From DSNY01 sp040752195 (GTDB lineage: Bacteria; Pseudomonadota; Gammaproteobacteria; Burkholderiales; Burkholderiaceae_F), in assembly GCA_040752195.1 (NCBI GenBank), contig JBFMFC010000105.1:1-7491 (forward strand): a stretch of DNA of 7,491 bases. Direction: 5' to 3'. Position numbers and translations under genes: made by a program. This document shows positions 1 to 6,759 of this stretch, in pieces (within the stretch, counting starts at the first letter, position 1; the number at the start of each line of letters is the position of its first letter). A model generated the notes under the pieces. It made no database searches. It worked only from the letters and a program-made list of their open reading frames with translations, and had not been told where the DNA came from.

Positions 1-3000
1 TGCATCAGCGAACGCTCGCGGCCCACGCCGCGGCGGTCGATGAACATCCTGAGGAACTCCTCGGCCGGCATCGGCCGCGCGAAGAGATAGCCCTGCGCGG
101 TATCGCAGCCCAGATGCTGCATCCAGGTCTGCTGCGCCTGGGTCTCGATGCCTTCGGCGGTGACGCTGATGCCGAGCGAACGCGCCATTTCGATCACCGC
201 CTTGACGATCGTCAGCGTGCGCGCATCGCGCATGCACTCGACGGTGAAGCTGCGGTCGATCTTCAGGCGATGGATCGGCAGATCGCGCAGGTGCGACAGC
301 GACGAGAAGCCGACGCCGAAGTCGTCGAGCGCGAGCTTCACGCCCGCGTTGCGCAGTCGGATCAGGTTCTCGCGCGACACCGCCGAGGTGTCGAGCAGCC
401 CGGTCTCGGTGACCTCGACCTCGACCTCGCTCGGTGCGACTTCGAACTCGACGAGCGTCTCGAGCAGGCTCTCGACGCAACCCAGTTGCCGGAGCTGCAC
501 GCCCGACATGTTGATGGCGAGCGGCGGAACGTCGAGTCCGAGCTGGCGCCACACCTGCCGCGCGCGGCACGCCTCGCGCAACACCCAGTCGCCCAGCCCG
601 ATGATCAGGCCGCTTTCCTCGGCGATCGGGATGAATTCCGCCGGCGAGATGTCGCCCAGCTCGACATCCTTCCAGCGGATCAGCGCCTCGGCGCCGATCA
701 TCTTGCCATCGGCGAGCGAAACGAGCGGCTGGTAAAACAGCTTGAAGTCGCGTGCCTCGACCGCCTTGCGCAGCCGCTGCTCCAGCCGCAGCCGCAGATC
801 GACGCGGCGCGCGACCGCGGGCGTGAAGAACGAATAGGTACGGCGACCGCTCTCCTTGGCCTGGTACATCGCCGCGTCGGCTGCGTTCAGCAGCGAGTCG
901 ATGTCAGCGCCGTCCTGCGGGAAGAATGCGATGCCGACCGACGGCGTCACACTCACCTCCATCCCGAGCACGCGCGCAGGCTCCGAGATCGCCTTGATCA
1001 GCGCCTGCGCCGTTTCGGTCGCGGCCTCGGGGCGCGGAACGTCGGTGAGCAGAATGACCATCTCGTCACCGCCGCGCCGGCCGAGCAGGTTCGGTTCGGC
1101 GACGATCGAACGCATGCGCCCGGCGACGATCGACAGCATCTGGTCGCCGACGCGATGCCCGTAGCCGTTGTTCAGCAAGCGGAAGTTGTCGAGGTCGACG
1201 AACAGCAGTGCGCACCGGCGCCCTTCGGCGTACGCCTTGGCGAGCACGCGGCTGGCCCGTTCGTCGAACGTCTGGCGGTTCGGCAGTTGCGTCAGCGGAT
1301 CGACGGTGGCGAGCCGCTCGATGCGCTCCTGCGCGCGCACCTGCTCGGTGATGTTCTTGCCGACGCCGCGGTAGCCGCGAAACTCGCCCTTGTCGTCGAA
1401 GATCGGGTCGCCGCTGCTGATGTGATACACGACGCTGCCGTCGGCCTTCATGTACCGCAGCATCAGGTCGCGGAAGGGTTTGCGCGCCTCGAGGGTGGCG
1501 CGGTGTTCGTCCCACGTCGCCGGCTGGATCAGCTCGCCGGGAAGTTCCCAGCGCTGCTTGCCGATGACTTCGTCGTCGGTCAGATCGAAGGCGCCGTGCG
1601 CGCCGCGCCGGATCGACGTGAAGCGCAGCGACGCATCCATCTCCCAGAACCAGTCCGACGACAGCTCGGTCAGCGCGCGGAAGCGCGCCTCGCTGTCCGT
1701 CAACTGCGCGATCAGCGCTTCGCGCTCGGTCACGTCCCACACCAGCCCGCGAAAGCCGACGAAGGTCGCGCCGTCGAACATCGGCTCGGCCGAAACCTCG
1801 AAATAGCCGGGCCGGCCGCGCATGTCGCGCTTCAGGCGGAAAGGCACGCGCCTGAACGCCTCGCGCCTTTCGAGGTGGCGCGACAGCGCCGGCCAGTCGA
1901 CGTCGACGTTCGGATGGTTCACGAACTCGGCAACGGACGCGCCGAGCAGCACGTCCTGCAGCGGTTCGACCAGTTCGGGCGGCCCCTTGACGAGCGCGAA
2001 GCGCAACGCTTCGTCGGTCTCCCAGTACCACTCCGTGGCCAGCTTGGTCAGCGCGCGGAAGCGTTCCTCGCTGTGCCGCAGGGCGATGATGGTCGCCTCG
2101 CTGTCGGTCACGTCGCGGCCTGCGCCGTAGTACCCGATGAACGCACCGTCGTCGTCGAAGATCGGTTTGCCAGCCACCGCGATCCACACCGGCGTGCCGT
2201 CGCCGCGCGCGGCGCGGAAGCGGAACCAAGGAAACGGCTGGCGTGCCTCGATGCACTGCCGGCATGCGGCCAGTTCGCCCGGGTCGGCCTGGAAACCCGG
2301 CAGTTCGGCGTACCTGCGCCCGAGCAGTGCCTCGCGTGGATAGCCGAGACGCTCCTCCATCGTTGGCGAGAACTCGACCAAGCGGCCGTCGGCGTCCTGC
2401 CGCCAGTACCAGTCGTAGCTCAGCTCCGCCAGATCGTCCATCACCTTGTGCCGCTTGCGCAGCTCGAGGTCGAGCAGCCGCTGCTCGCTGATGTCGAGCC
2501 GGAAACTGACGATGCTGCCATCGGCGCCGCGAGCATCGGTCATCATCAGCCAGCGGTCCTTGTGGTGCCGGACGAGTTCGGTGACGCGGCCGCCGCGCCT
2601 GCGCCGCATCGCATCGGCGACGAATTGCTCGACCGAGCGGCCGCCGATTACCTCGGCGGGCGCGAGCGGGTAGTAGATCCGCAGCAGCCGTTCGTAGTGG
2701 GCGCCGGCCACCAAGTGTTCCCGGATCTCCGGGTAGATCGCGCGGAAGGCTTCGTTGCACTCGATCAGGCGGTCCGCGCCGTCCCACACCGCCAGCCCGA
2801 CGTTCATCGAGGACAGCGCTTCGTCGATGCGTTCGACGTGGCTGCGCGCCCGCTTCCGAGCCGCCGCCACAGCCGCGCCCCACACGACGAGCGCGATCGC
2901 AAGCAGCACGAGCAGCGCTTGGTGCGCGATGCGCTCGACCGCATCGACCCGCAGTCCGAGCGCGTGGGCGAGCGACTCCGGCGCAAAACCGCGCACGAGT

Positions 3001-3170
3001 TCGACGAGCAGCACCGCGCCCAGGATGGCCCCGAGCGCAACGATGCCTACGCCCGGTCCGCGCGGTAGCCGCGCGGTGACGGCACGAAACGCCGACCGCG
3101 GGCTGCGCGTCGGCGCGGCCTCGGCGGCTGCGCCCGGCCCGTTATGGGTCGCCGGCGGCGTTTCCATCAT
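1..3170 (-). CDS. Membrane-anchored PAS(x4)-GGDEF-EAL cyclic-di-GMP signalling protein (3' end outside window)
   Basis: One open frame runs from an ATG at 3170 to the left edge, giving 1056 residues with only a short C-terminal tail missing. Two hydrophobic helices (about residues 41-62 and 84-104) anchor the N-terminus, so the signalling domains should be cytoplasmic. Four PAS-like domains follow at about 115-235, 248-360, 372-485 and 498-610; the last three share a DWYWE-type opening. The GGDEF domain (about 617-790) keeps D659, N667 and D676, but its signature reads GGDEM (700-704) and the RxxD inhibitory site is AEPN. The EAL domain (about 805-1050) has EAL at 828-830, N887, E919, E922, D949-D950, K970, E1006 and Q1026, the residues expected of an active c-di-GMP phosphodiesterase. 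I infer mainly phosphodiesterase activity, with the GGDEF domain weak or regulatory. The input sensed by the PAS domains is unknown. The gene lies 138 bp downstream of parE on the same strand. Confidence 0.93.
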   Translation of the reverse strand, partial: MMETPPATHNGPGAAAEAAPTRSPRSAFRAVTARLPRGPGVGIVALGAILGAVLLVELVRGFAPESLAHALGLRVDAVERIAHQALLVLLAIALVVWGAAVAAARKRARSHVERIDEALSSMNVGLAVWDGADRLIECNEAFRAIYPEIREHLVAGAHYERLLRIYYPLAPAEVIGGRSVEQFVADAMRRRRGGRVTELVRHHKDRWLMMTDARGADGSIVSFRLDISEQRLLDLELRKRHKVMDDLAELSYDWYWRQDADGRLVEFSPTMEERLGYPREALLGRRYAELPGFQADPGELAACRQCIEARQPFPWFRFRAARGDGTPVWIAVAGKPIFDDDGAFIGYYGAGRDVTDSEATIIALRHSEERFRALTKLATEWYWETDEALRFALVKGPPELVEPLQDVLLGASVAEFVNHPNVDVDWPALSRHLERREAFRRVPFRLKRDMRGRPGYFEVSAEPMFDGATFVGFRGLVWDVTEREALIAQLTDSEARFRALTELSSDWFWEMDASLRFTSIRRGAHGAFDLTDDEVIGKQRWELPGELIQPATWDEHRATLEARKPFRDLMLRYMKADGSVVYHISSGDPIFDDKGEFRGYRGVGKNITEQVRAQERIERLATVDPLTQLPNRQTFDERASRVLAKAYAEGRRCALLFVDLDNFRLLNNGYGHRVGDQMLSIVAGRMRSIVAEPNLLGRRGGDEMVILLTDVPRPEAATETAQALIKAISEPARVLGMEVSVTPSVGIAFFPQDGADIDSLLNAADAAMYQAKESGRRTYSFFTPAVARRVDLRLRLEQRLRKAVEARDFKLFYQPLVSLADGKMIGAEALIRWKDVELGDISPAEFIPIAEESGLIIGLGDWVLREACRARQVWRQLGLDVPPLAINMSGVQLRQLGCVESLLETLVEFEVAPSEVEVEVTETGLLDTSAVSRENLIRLRNAGVKLALDDFGVGFSSLSHLRDLPIHRLKIDRSFTVECMRDARTLTIVKAVIEMARSLGISVTAEGIETQAQQTWMQHLGCDTAQGYLFARPMPAEEFLRMFIDRRGVGRERSLM

Positions 3171-3173
3171 CGA

Positions 3174-3179
3174 CTCCTC
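3174..3179 (-). promoter_or_regulatory. Shine-Dalgarno of the PAS-GGDEF-EAL gene
   Basis: GAGGAG precedes two tandem ATG codons (3170 and 3167). Spacing from AGGAG is 3 nt to the first ATG and 6 nt to the second. The second is therefore the better-placed start, and the protein may be one residue shorter than given here. Confidence 0.7.
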
Positions 3180-3221
3180 GTGTCGGCCCGGGACGGCGGA
3201 CCGACTCCTCCGTGGTGCCGC

Positions 3222-3243
3222 GTCGGCGCGCGTGCGCGCCGAC
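3222..3243 (-). terminator. Strong GC hairpin between parE and the downstream signalling gene
   Basis: A 22-nt perfect palindrome forms a stem of at least 9 bp (GTCGGCGCG pairing with CGCGCCGAC) and a CACG loop when read on the minus strand. It lies 66-87 bp past the parE stop and about 50 bp before the start of the next gene. No T-run follows on either strand, so it is not a classic intrinsic terminator. It could instead be a pause or RNA-stability element between two co-transcribed genes. Confidence 0.4.
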
Positions 3244-3308
3244 ACCTGCGCGGCGTCGGCCCCATGTTAATCCGGCCGGCGCGCACGAAACGCAAGATAG
3301 CGGCCGCT

Positions 3309-5596
3309 TTACACGTCCGCTTCGACCTCGTTGCCGTGCTCTTCGAGCCAGGCGCGCCGCTGCGCGGCCTCGCCCCGGCCCATCAGCATGTTCATCATCG
3401 CGGCGGTCGCGTCGAACGCGATGTCGCCCAGCGCCACCGGCAGCAGCCGCCGCGTGTCCGGATTCATCGTCGTCTCCCAGAGCTGCTCGGCGCTCATCTC
3501 GCCCAGCCCCTTGAAGCGCGCGATGCTCCAGCTTCCTTCGCGAACGCCCTCGTCGACGAGCTTGTCGAGGGTCGCGCGCAGCTCGTCGTCGTCGAGGCAG
3601 TACAGTCTGCGCGCGGGCCGCTTGCCCTGCGCGGGCACATCGACGCGATACAGCGGCGGCCGTGCCACGTACACGTGTCCGCGCTCGATCAGCTTCGGGA
3701 AGTGACGGAAGAACAGCGTCAGCAGCAGCACCTGGATGTGCGCGCCGTCGACGTCGGCGTCGGCCAGGATACAGATCTTGCCGTAGCGCAGCCCGGACAG
3801 GTCCGGCGAGTCATCCGGACCGTGCGGATCGACGCCGATCGCCACCGCGATGTCGTGCACTTCGGCGTTGCCGAACAGCCGGTCGCGCTCGACCTCCCAC
3901 GTGTTCAGCACCTTGCCTCGCAGCGGCAGGATCGCCTGGAACTCCTTGTCACGCCCCATCTTTGCCGAGCCCCCGGCCGAGTCGCCCTCGACGAGGAACA
4001 GCTCGTTGCGCGCGATCTCGGTCGATTCGCAGTCGGTCAGCTTGCCCGGCAGCACGGCGATCGCCGAGCCTTTCTTCTTTTCGATCTTCTGCGCTGCACG
4101 CGCGCGCGCCTGCGCCTGCCGGATCACGAGATCCGCGATCGTGCGCCCGTACTCCGGATGCTGGTTCAGCCAGAATTCGAGCTGCGGTCTGACGAAGTTC
4201 GCCACCAGCCGCACCGCATCCCGGCTGTTCAGCCGCTCCTTGATCTGCCCCTGAAACTGCGGATCGAGGACTTTCGCCGTGAGCACGAAGCTCGCACGCG
4301 CGAAGACGTCCTCGGGCAGCAGCTTCACGCCCTTGGGCAGCAGCGAGTGCGCATCGATGAACGCGCGCACCGCGTTGAACATGCCCTCGCGCAGACCGGC
4401 TTCGTGCGTGCCGCCCGCAGGTGTCGGAATCAGGTTCACGTACGACTCGCGCGTGAGCGGACCTTCTTCGGTCCATGCCACCACCCAGCGCGCTCCCTCA
4501 CCCTCGGCGAACGTCTCGTCGTCGGCCGACGCGTAGCCTTCGGACTCGAACGGCGGGACGATCGGCTCGGTGCCGAGCGAGGCGAGCAGGTACTCCCTGA
4601 GGCCNNNNNNNNNNNNNNNNNNNNNNNNNNNNNNNNNNNNNNNNNNNNNNNNNNNNNNNNNNNNNNNNNNNNNNNNNNNNNNNNNNNNNNNNNNNNNNNN
4701 NNNNCCACCACCCAGCGCGCTCCCTCACCCTCGGCGAACGTCTCGTCGTCGGCCGACGCGTAGCCTTCGGACTCGAACGGCGGGACGATCGGCTCGGTGC
4801 CGAGCGAGGCGAGCAGGTACTCCCTGAGGCCTCCGTCGTAGCGCCAGCGCTGCACGCGGCCGGTCTTCTGTTTGCCTTCGGCAAATCCCTCGCTGCGCTC
4901 GGGACCGTCGCTTCGCGACGTCCTGCGCCCGTCGGGCTGGTCGATCGTCAGGCTGACTTCGGTGCCGGGCAGCAGCACCGCCTTGCTGCGCAGCAGCCGC
5001 TCCAGTTCCTCGAGCGGGATCTGCGCGCTGTCGAAGTATTTCGGGTTCGGCCACACGCGAACGCGCGTCCCGCTCGCCTTGTCGCCGGCTTTGGCTGCGC
5101 GCGACACGAGCCTTTCGCTGACCTCGCCGTCGGCGAAGCCGATCGTGTGCACCTTGCCGTCGCGCCAGACGGTCACCTCGAGCTTCGAAGACAGCGCGTT
5201 GGTCACCGACACGCCGACGCCGTGCAGCCCGCCGGAGAACGAATACGCGCCGCCCGCACGCTTGTCGAACTTTCCGCCGGCATGCAGTCGCGTGAAGACG
5301 ATCTCGACGACCGGCGCCTTCTCCTCCGGGTGCAGACCGACGGGTATTCCGCGACCGTCGTCTTCGACGCTGACGCTGCCGTCGGCGTGTACGGTCACGT
5401 CGATGTGCCGGCCGAAGCCGGCGAGAATCTCGTCGGCCGCGTTGTCGATGACCTCCTGGATGATGTGCAGCGGGCTGTCGGTCCGCGTGTACATGCCGGG
5501 CCGTTGCCGCACGGGTTCGAGCCCCTTGAGAACGCGGATCGACGCCTCGGCGTATTCGGCGGCGACGCGAGGCGAGCGGGGGCGCGGTACGGTCAT
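3309..5596 (-). CDS. parE: DNA topoisomerase IV subunit B (ParE), interrupted only by an assembly gap
   Basis: ParE is the ATPase subunit of topoisomerase IV, which with ParC decatenates daughter chromosomes. From the ATG at 5596 the GHKL ATPase domain shows EVIDNAADE (48-56), DDGRGIPV (79-86) and GLHGVGVSVTNALS (123-136). The transducer region follows, with YVNLIPTPAGGTHEAGLREG at 310-329. The TOPRIM domain has LVEGDSAGGSAK (459-470), DADVDG (537-542) and RFKGLGEM (618-625). PLRGKVLNTWEV (482-493) is the ParE rather than GyrB form. Deleting the 100 N and one of the two identical 127-bp copies (227 bp, shifting the frame by two) joins both parts into 686 codons ending in TAA at 3309. This is somewhat longer than the usual 630-660, partly because of an insertion at about 226-244. 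No good Shine-Dalgarno is seen before the ATG, and no nearer alternative start exists upstream of the conserved region. parC is not in the window. Confidence 0.96.
4478..4604. repeat. 127-bp exact duplicate, left flank of gap (artefact)
   Basis: This segment is identical base for base to 4705-4831 and abuts the N run. Both copies encode the same ParE stretch (about residues 255-297). A precise 127-bp overlap matches the k-mer size 127 used by common de Bruijn assemblers, so this is most likely an unmerged contig-end overlap and not a biological repeat. Confidence 0.95.
4605..4704. other. Assembly gap, 100 N
   Basis: Exactly 100 consecutive N, a conventional placeholder length for a scaffold join. 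Because the flanks are the same 127 bp, the true distance is probably negative: the contigs overlap and no sequence is missing. Confidence 0.99.
4705..4831. repeat. 127-bp exact duplicate, right flank of gap (artefact)
   Basis: This is the second copy of 4478-4604. It is in frame with the ParE N-terminal part, while the left copy is in frame with the C-terminal part. Collapsing the two gives a single continuous reading frame. Confidence 0.95.
4871..4919. repeat. Hairpin-rich in-frame insertion inside parE
   Basis: Three adjacent dyads lie here: a perfect 6-bp stem with a TTC loop (TTTGCC/GGCAAA, 4871-4885), an imperfect dyad (TCCC/GGGA outer arms, 4886-4904), and a perfect 5-bp stem with a TTC loop (GTCGC/GCGAC, 4907-4919). 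On the coding strand both perfect loops read GAA, and the last contains GCGAAGC, a sequence known to form an unusually stable DNA mini-hairpin. The segment encodes roughly residues 226-242 of ParE (…GPERSEGFAEG…), low in complexity and not matching the ParE sequence I expect between the conserved LLPGTEVSLT and WRYDGGLREY blocks. It resembles a small palindromic repeat that has inserted into a surface loop without breaking the frame. Confidence 0.6.
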
Positions 5597-5635
5597 CGGG
5601 GAGGCAGATCGGAAAGGGGAAGCGGCGGGGTGCGA

Positions 5636-5641
5636 ATTTTA
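5636..5641 (-). promoter_or_regulatory. Candidate -10 box of the parE promoter
   Basis: Minus-strand TAAAAT matches the sigma-70 TATAAT in five of six positions and lies about 40 bp before the parE ATG, in an otherwise very GC-rich stretch. The -35 region at 17-bp spacing (GGGTTA) is poor, so the promoter would need help or be weak. It overlaps the inner edge of one DnaA box. Confidence 0.4.
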
Positions 5642-5661
5642 TCCACAGATGATGTGGATAA
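5639..5661. promoter_or_regulatory. Inverted pair of consensus DnaA boxes upstream of parE
   Basis: TTATCCACA at 5639-5647 and its exact reverse complement TGTGGATAA at 5653-5661 are separated by five bases (GATGA). Both are perfect matches to the strongest DnaA box consensus. Together they form a 23-bp palindrome with 9-bp arms that covers the candidate parE -10 and spacer region. A dimeric repressor using the same half-site cannot be excluded. No AT-rich unwinding element or further box cluster is visible, so this looks regulatory and not like a full origin. Confidence 0.7.
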
Positions 5662-5760
5662 CCCCTTCCCGATTTGCGCTAAGTCGCGCAGCCATGCGCT
5701 CGCGCTTGGATGCCCGTCGCGTGGGCAACCGCGCGCCGCGATCGTGTGCGATGTCGCCCG

Positions 5761-5766
5761 TATACT
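5761..5766 (+). promoter_or_regulatory. Candidate -10 box for the plus-strand cassette
   Basis: TATACT is a five-of-six match to TATAAT and stands out in GC-rich surroundings. Transcription would begin near 5773, exactly at the foot of the 5774-5804 hairpin, leaving an untranslated leader of about 167 nt before the gene at 5940. I see no convincing -35 at 15-18 bp spacing. Confidence 0.35.
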
Positions 5767-5773
5767 CGTCGCA

Positions 5774-5804
5774 CTCGCCGTAGTTCAGGGGGAAGCACGG
5801 CGAG
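5774..5804 (+). promoter_or_regulatory. Leader stem-loop 1
   Basis: CTCGCCGT (5774-5781) pairs perfectly with ACGGCGAG (5797-5804) around a 15-nt loop containing an AGGGGGA purine run. It lies immediately after the predicted transcription start of the plus-strand cassette. The loop resembles a ribosome-binding sequence but no start codon follows at a useful distance. It was checked for tRNA features (TAGTTCAG looks like a D-arm) and does not fit one. Confidence 0.45.
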
Positions 5805-5874
5805 GATTCACGCGGCATCGTCGGCGATCTGTAGCAGCCGGCGTAGCAGTCCCGGACTTCACCTTGAGCTGAGC

Positions 5875-5908
5875 GGCCCGACCGCTGCGATCGCCGCAGC
5901 GGCGGGCC
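5875..5908 (+). promoter_or_regulatory. Leader stem-loop 2, just before the cassette's ribosome-binding site
   Basis: GGCCCG and CCGCTGCG (5875-5889) pair with CGCAGCGG and CGGGCC (5895-5908), a 14-bp GC stem with a single bulged A at 5881 and loop ATCGC. It ends about 20 nt before the Shine-Dalgarno of the 116-residue gene. No T-run follows, so it is not a standard terminator; a translational control element or a Rho-independent-like pause are the alternatives. Confidence 0.5.
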
Positions 5909-5939
5909 TGACCACAACCGCACAGTGAAAGGTGAAGTC

Positions 5940-6290
5940 ATGACTGCGAATCAGCATACCGGCAGCATGCCGGGCGTTCTCAGGCTCGAATCCGTCAACA
6001 ACAGCCCCGTCGTCGAGTACCGCGCCGTCGACGGGCATCCCCTGCCGGGCCGAATCACGATCCAACGTCGCACGCTCAGGCCGGACGACGACGAATGCGA
6101 CGACGGCCGCTCGCGATGGGTGACGATCAGCATCGGCGACGTGCTCGACCAGCTCGCGCTCGACGGGCCGGTCGCCGCCTGGCTGCGCAACGAAGTGCGC
6201 GTCGATTGCTCGCCCGAGCAGATGCTCACCTACCCGGATGAGCCCGGCGCACCGGCGTATCTGTGGAGCACCGATGGGAGGGCACTATGA
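5940..6290 (+). CDS. Unrecognised 116-residue protein, first gene of a coupled cassette
   Basis: I do not recognise this protein. I chose the ATG at 5940 because AAGGTG (5929-5934) precedes it by 5 nt; an in-frame GTG at 5925 would add five residues but lacks such a site. The product is soluble and acidic, with no signal peptide or TM segment. An aspartate/glutamate cluster (DDDECDD) sits at about residues 49-55, and a hydrophobic, probably helical block (ISIGDVLDQLALDGPVAAWL) follows at about 68-87. There are two cysteines, one in the acidic cluster and one in VDCSPEQ. Its TGA stop overlaps the ATG of the micro-ORF at 6287 (ATGA), showing translational coupling. Its position between parE and tail genes suggests a prophage accessory gene, but this is inference. 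Confidence 0.75.
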   Translation: MTANQHTGSMPGVLRLESVNNSPVVEYRAVDGHPLPGRITIQRRTLRPDDDECDDGRSRWVTISIGDVLDQLALDGPVAAWLRNEVRVDCSPEQMLTYPDEPGAPAYLWSTDGRAL

Positions 6291-6349
6291 CTTCCCCCTC
6301 GACCGACCTGCGCAACGACGGGCGTCAACTTCAAGGAGCTGCATCATGA
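6287..6349 (+). CDS. 20-codon micro-ORF coupling the two larger cassette genes
   Basis: ATG at 6287 overlaps the preceding gene's TGA (ATGA) and is preceded at about 6 nt by a strong GGGAGG Shine-Dalgarno. The frame begins MTSPSTDLRND and ends in TGA at 6347, which again overlaps the ATG of the next gene (6346) as ATGA. The peptide is hydrophilic and has no recognisable motif. Its main role may be to carry ribosomes to the next gene; alternatively it is the relic of a longer gene broken by a frameshift. Confidence 0.55.
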   Translation: MTSPSTDLRNDGRQLQGAAS

Positions 6350-6759
6350 GGACAAGGCGCACAGCGCAAGGCCCGGGCACGAAGGCCAAACCGGACAGGG
6401 TGGTTTACTCGGCTCGCGAGCGCATCTTCGGCGCGCGCGGAATTCTCAACCTGGCCATCGCGCAGAATCTCGACGCGATCGATAGCGACTGCTGCACAGC
6501 GTTGCTGTGCTTGGTACGCGACGCCGACCAGGCACTCATGGCCATCCCGCAAGACGCGGGCAGGGGCCCGCGGTGGATCGGACGCGTCGTTCCCTTGCTG
6601 GAGCTGCTCTACCATTCGAGCAAAGACGTGGAAGATCTCGGCCTCGATCGCGAGTTGATCGAAGCGCTGGACTTCGCGCTGGCCGAAATGGAAGACTCGC
6701 TCGAGCTGCTCGAAAAGGACCTCGCCGAGCCTGAGCCCGAGCGCCCCAGCGTCAACTAG
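6346..6759 (+). CDS. Unrecognised 137-residue helical protein, last gene of the coupled cassette
   Basis: The ATG at 6346 is chosen because AAGGAG (6333-6338) lies 7 nt upstream and the preceding micro-ORF ends on it; the frame is open further upstream but would overlap the first gene. The N-terminus is basic (RTRRTAQGPGTKAKPDR). The middle is hydrophobic-helical with a CC pair (DSDCCTALLCLVRDADQAL, about 46-64). The C-terminal third is strongly acidic and probably helical or coiled-coil (LIEALDFALAEMEDSLELLE, about 102-121). No signal peptide or clear TM segment is seen. I recognise no family. The split basic head and acidic tail would suit a small binding or adaptor protein, but that is speculation. 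Its TAG stop shares CTAG with the stop of the convergent gene. Confidence 0.75.
   Translation: MRTRRTAQGPGTKAKPDRVVYSARERIFGARGILNLAIAQNLDAIDSDCCTALLCLVRDADQALMAIPQDAGRGPRWIGRVVPLLELLYHSSKDVEDLGLDRELIEALDFALAEMEDSLELLEKDLAEPEPERPSVN

Noticed and set aside
1066..2883. A 605-codon minus-strand open frame within the signalling gene
   Set aside because: It is the same strand in a shifted frame, with an Arg-rich, domain-free translation. The true frame shows PAS, GGDEF and EAL motifs.
114..3068. A 984-codon plus-strand open frame
   Set aside because: It lies antisense over the PAS-GGDEF-EAL gene, whose frame has clear domains. The translation is rich in Arg, Asp, Ala and Gln without any domain, as expected for the complementary frame of GC-rich codons.
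3144..4763. A long plus-strand open frame over parE
   Set aside because: It is antisense to ParE and reads through the N run; no conserved motif is present.
4478..4831. Tandem duplication or insertion-element target in parE
   Set aside because: Exact identity over 127 bp, a fixed 100-N spacer and frame restoration on collapse all point to an assembly overlap.
5639..5661. Full replication origin
   Set aside because: Only two DnaA boxes are present, with no AT-rich unwinding region, no further boxes and no replication initiator gene nearby.
5771..5845. Possible tRNA (TAGTTCAGGGG resembles a D-arm)
   Set aside because: No T-arm GGTTCGAATC-like sequence, no anticodon arm and no acceptor pairing at the right spacing.
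5639..5941. A 100-codon minus-strand ORF upstream of parE
   Set aside because: It has no ribosome site or recognisable motif, overlaps the DnaA boxes and leader hairpins, and has shadow-like composition.
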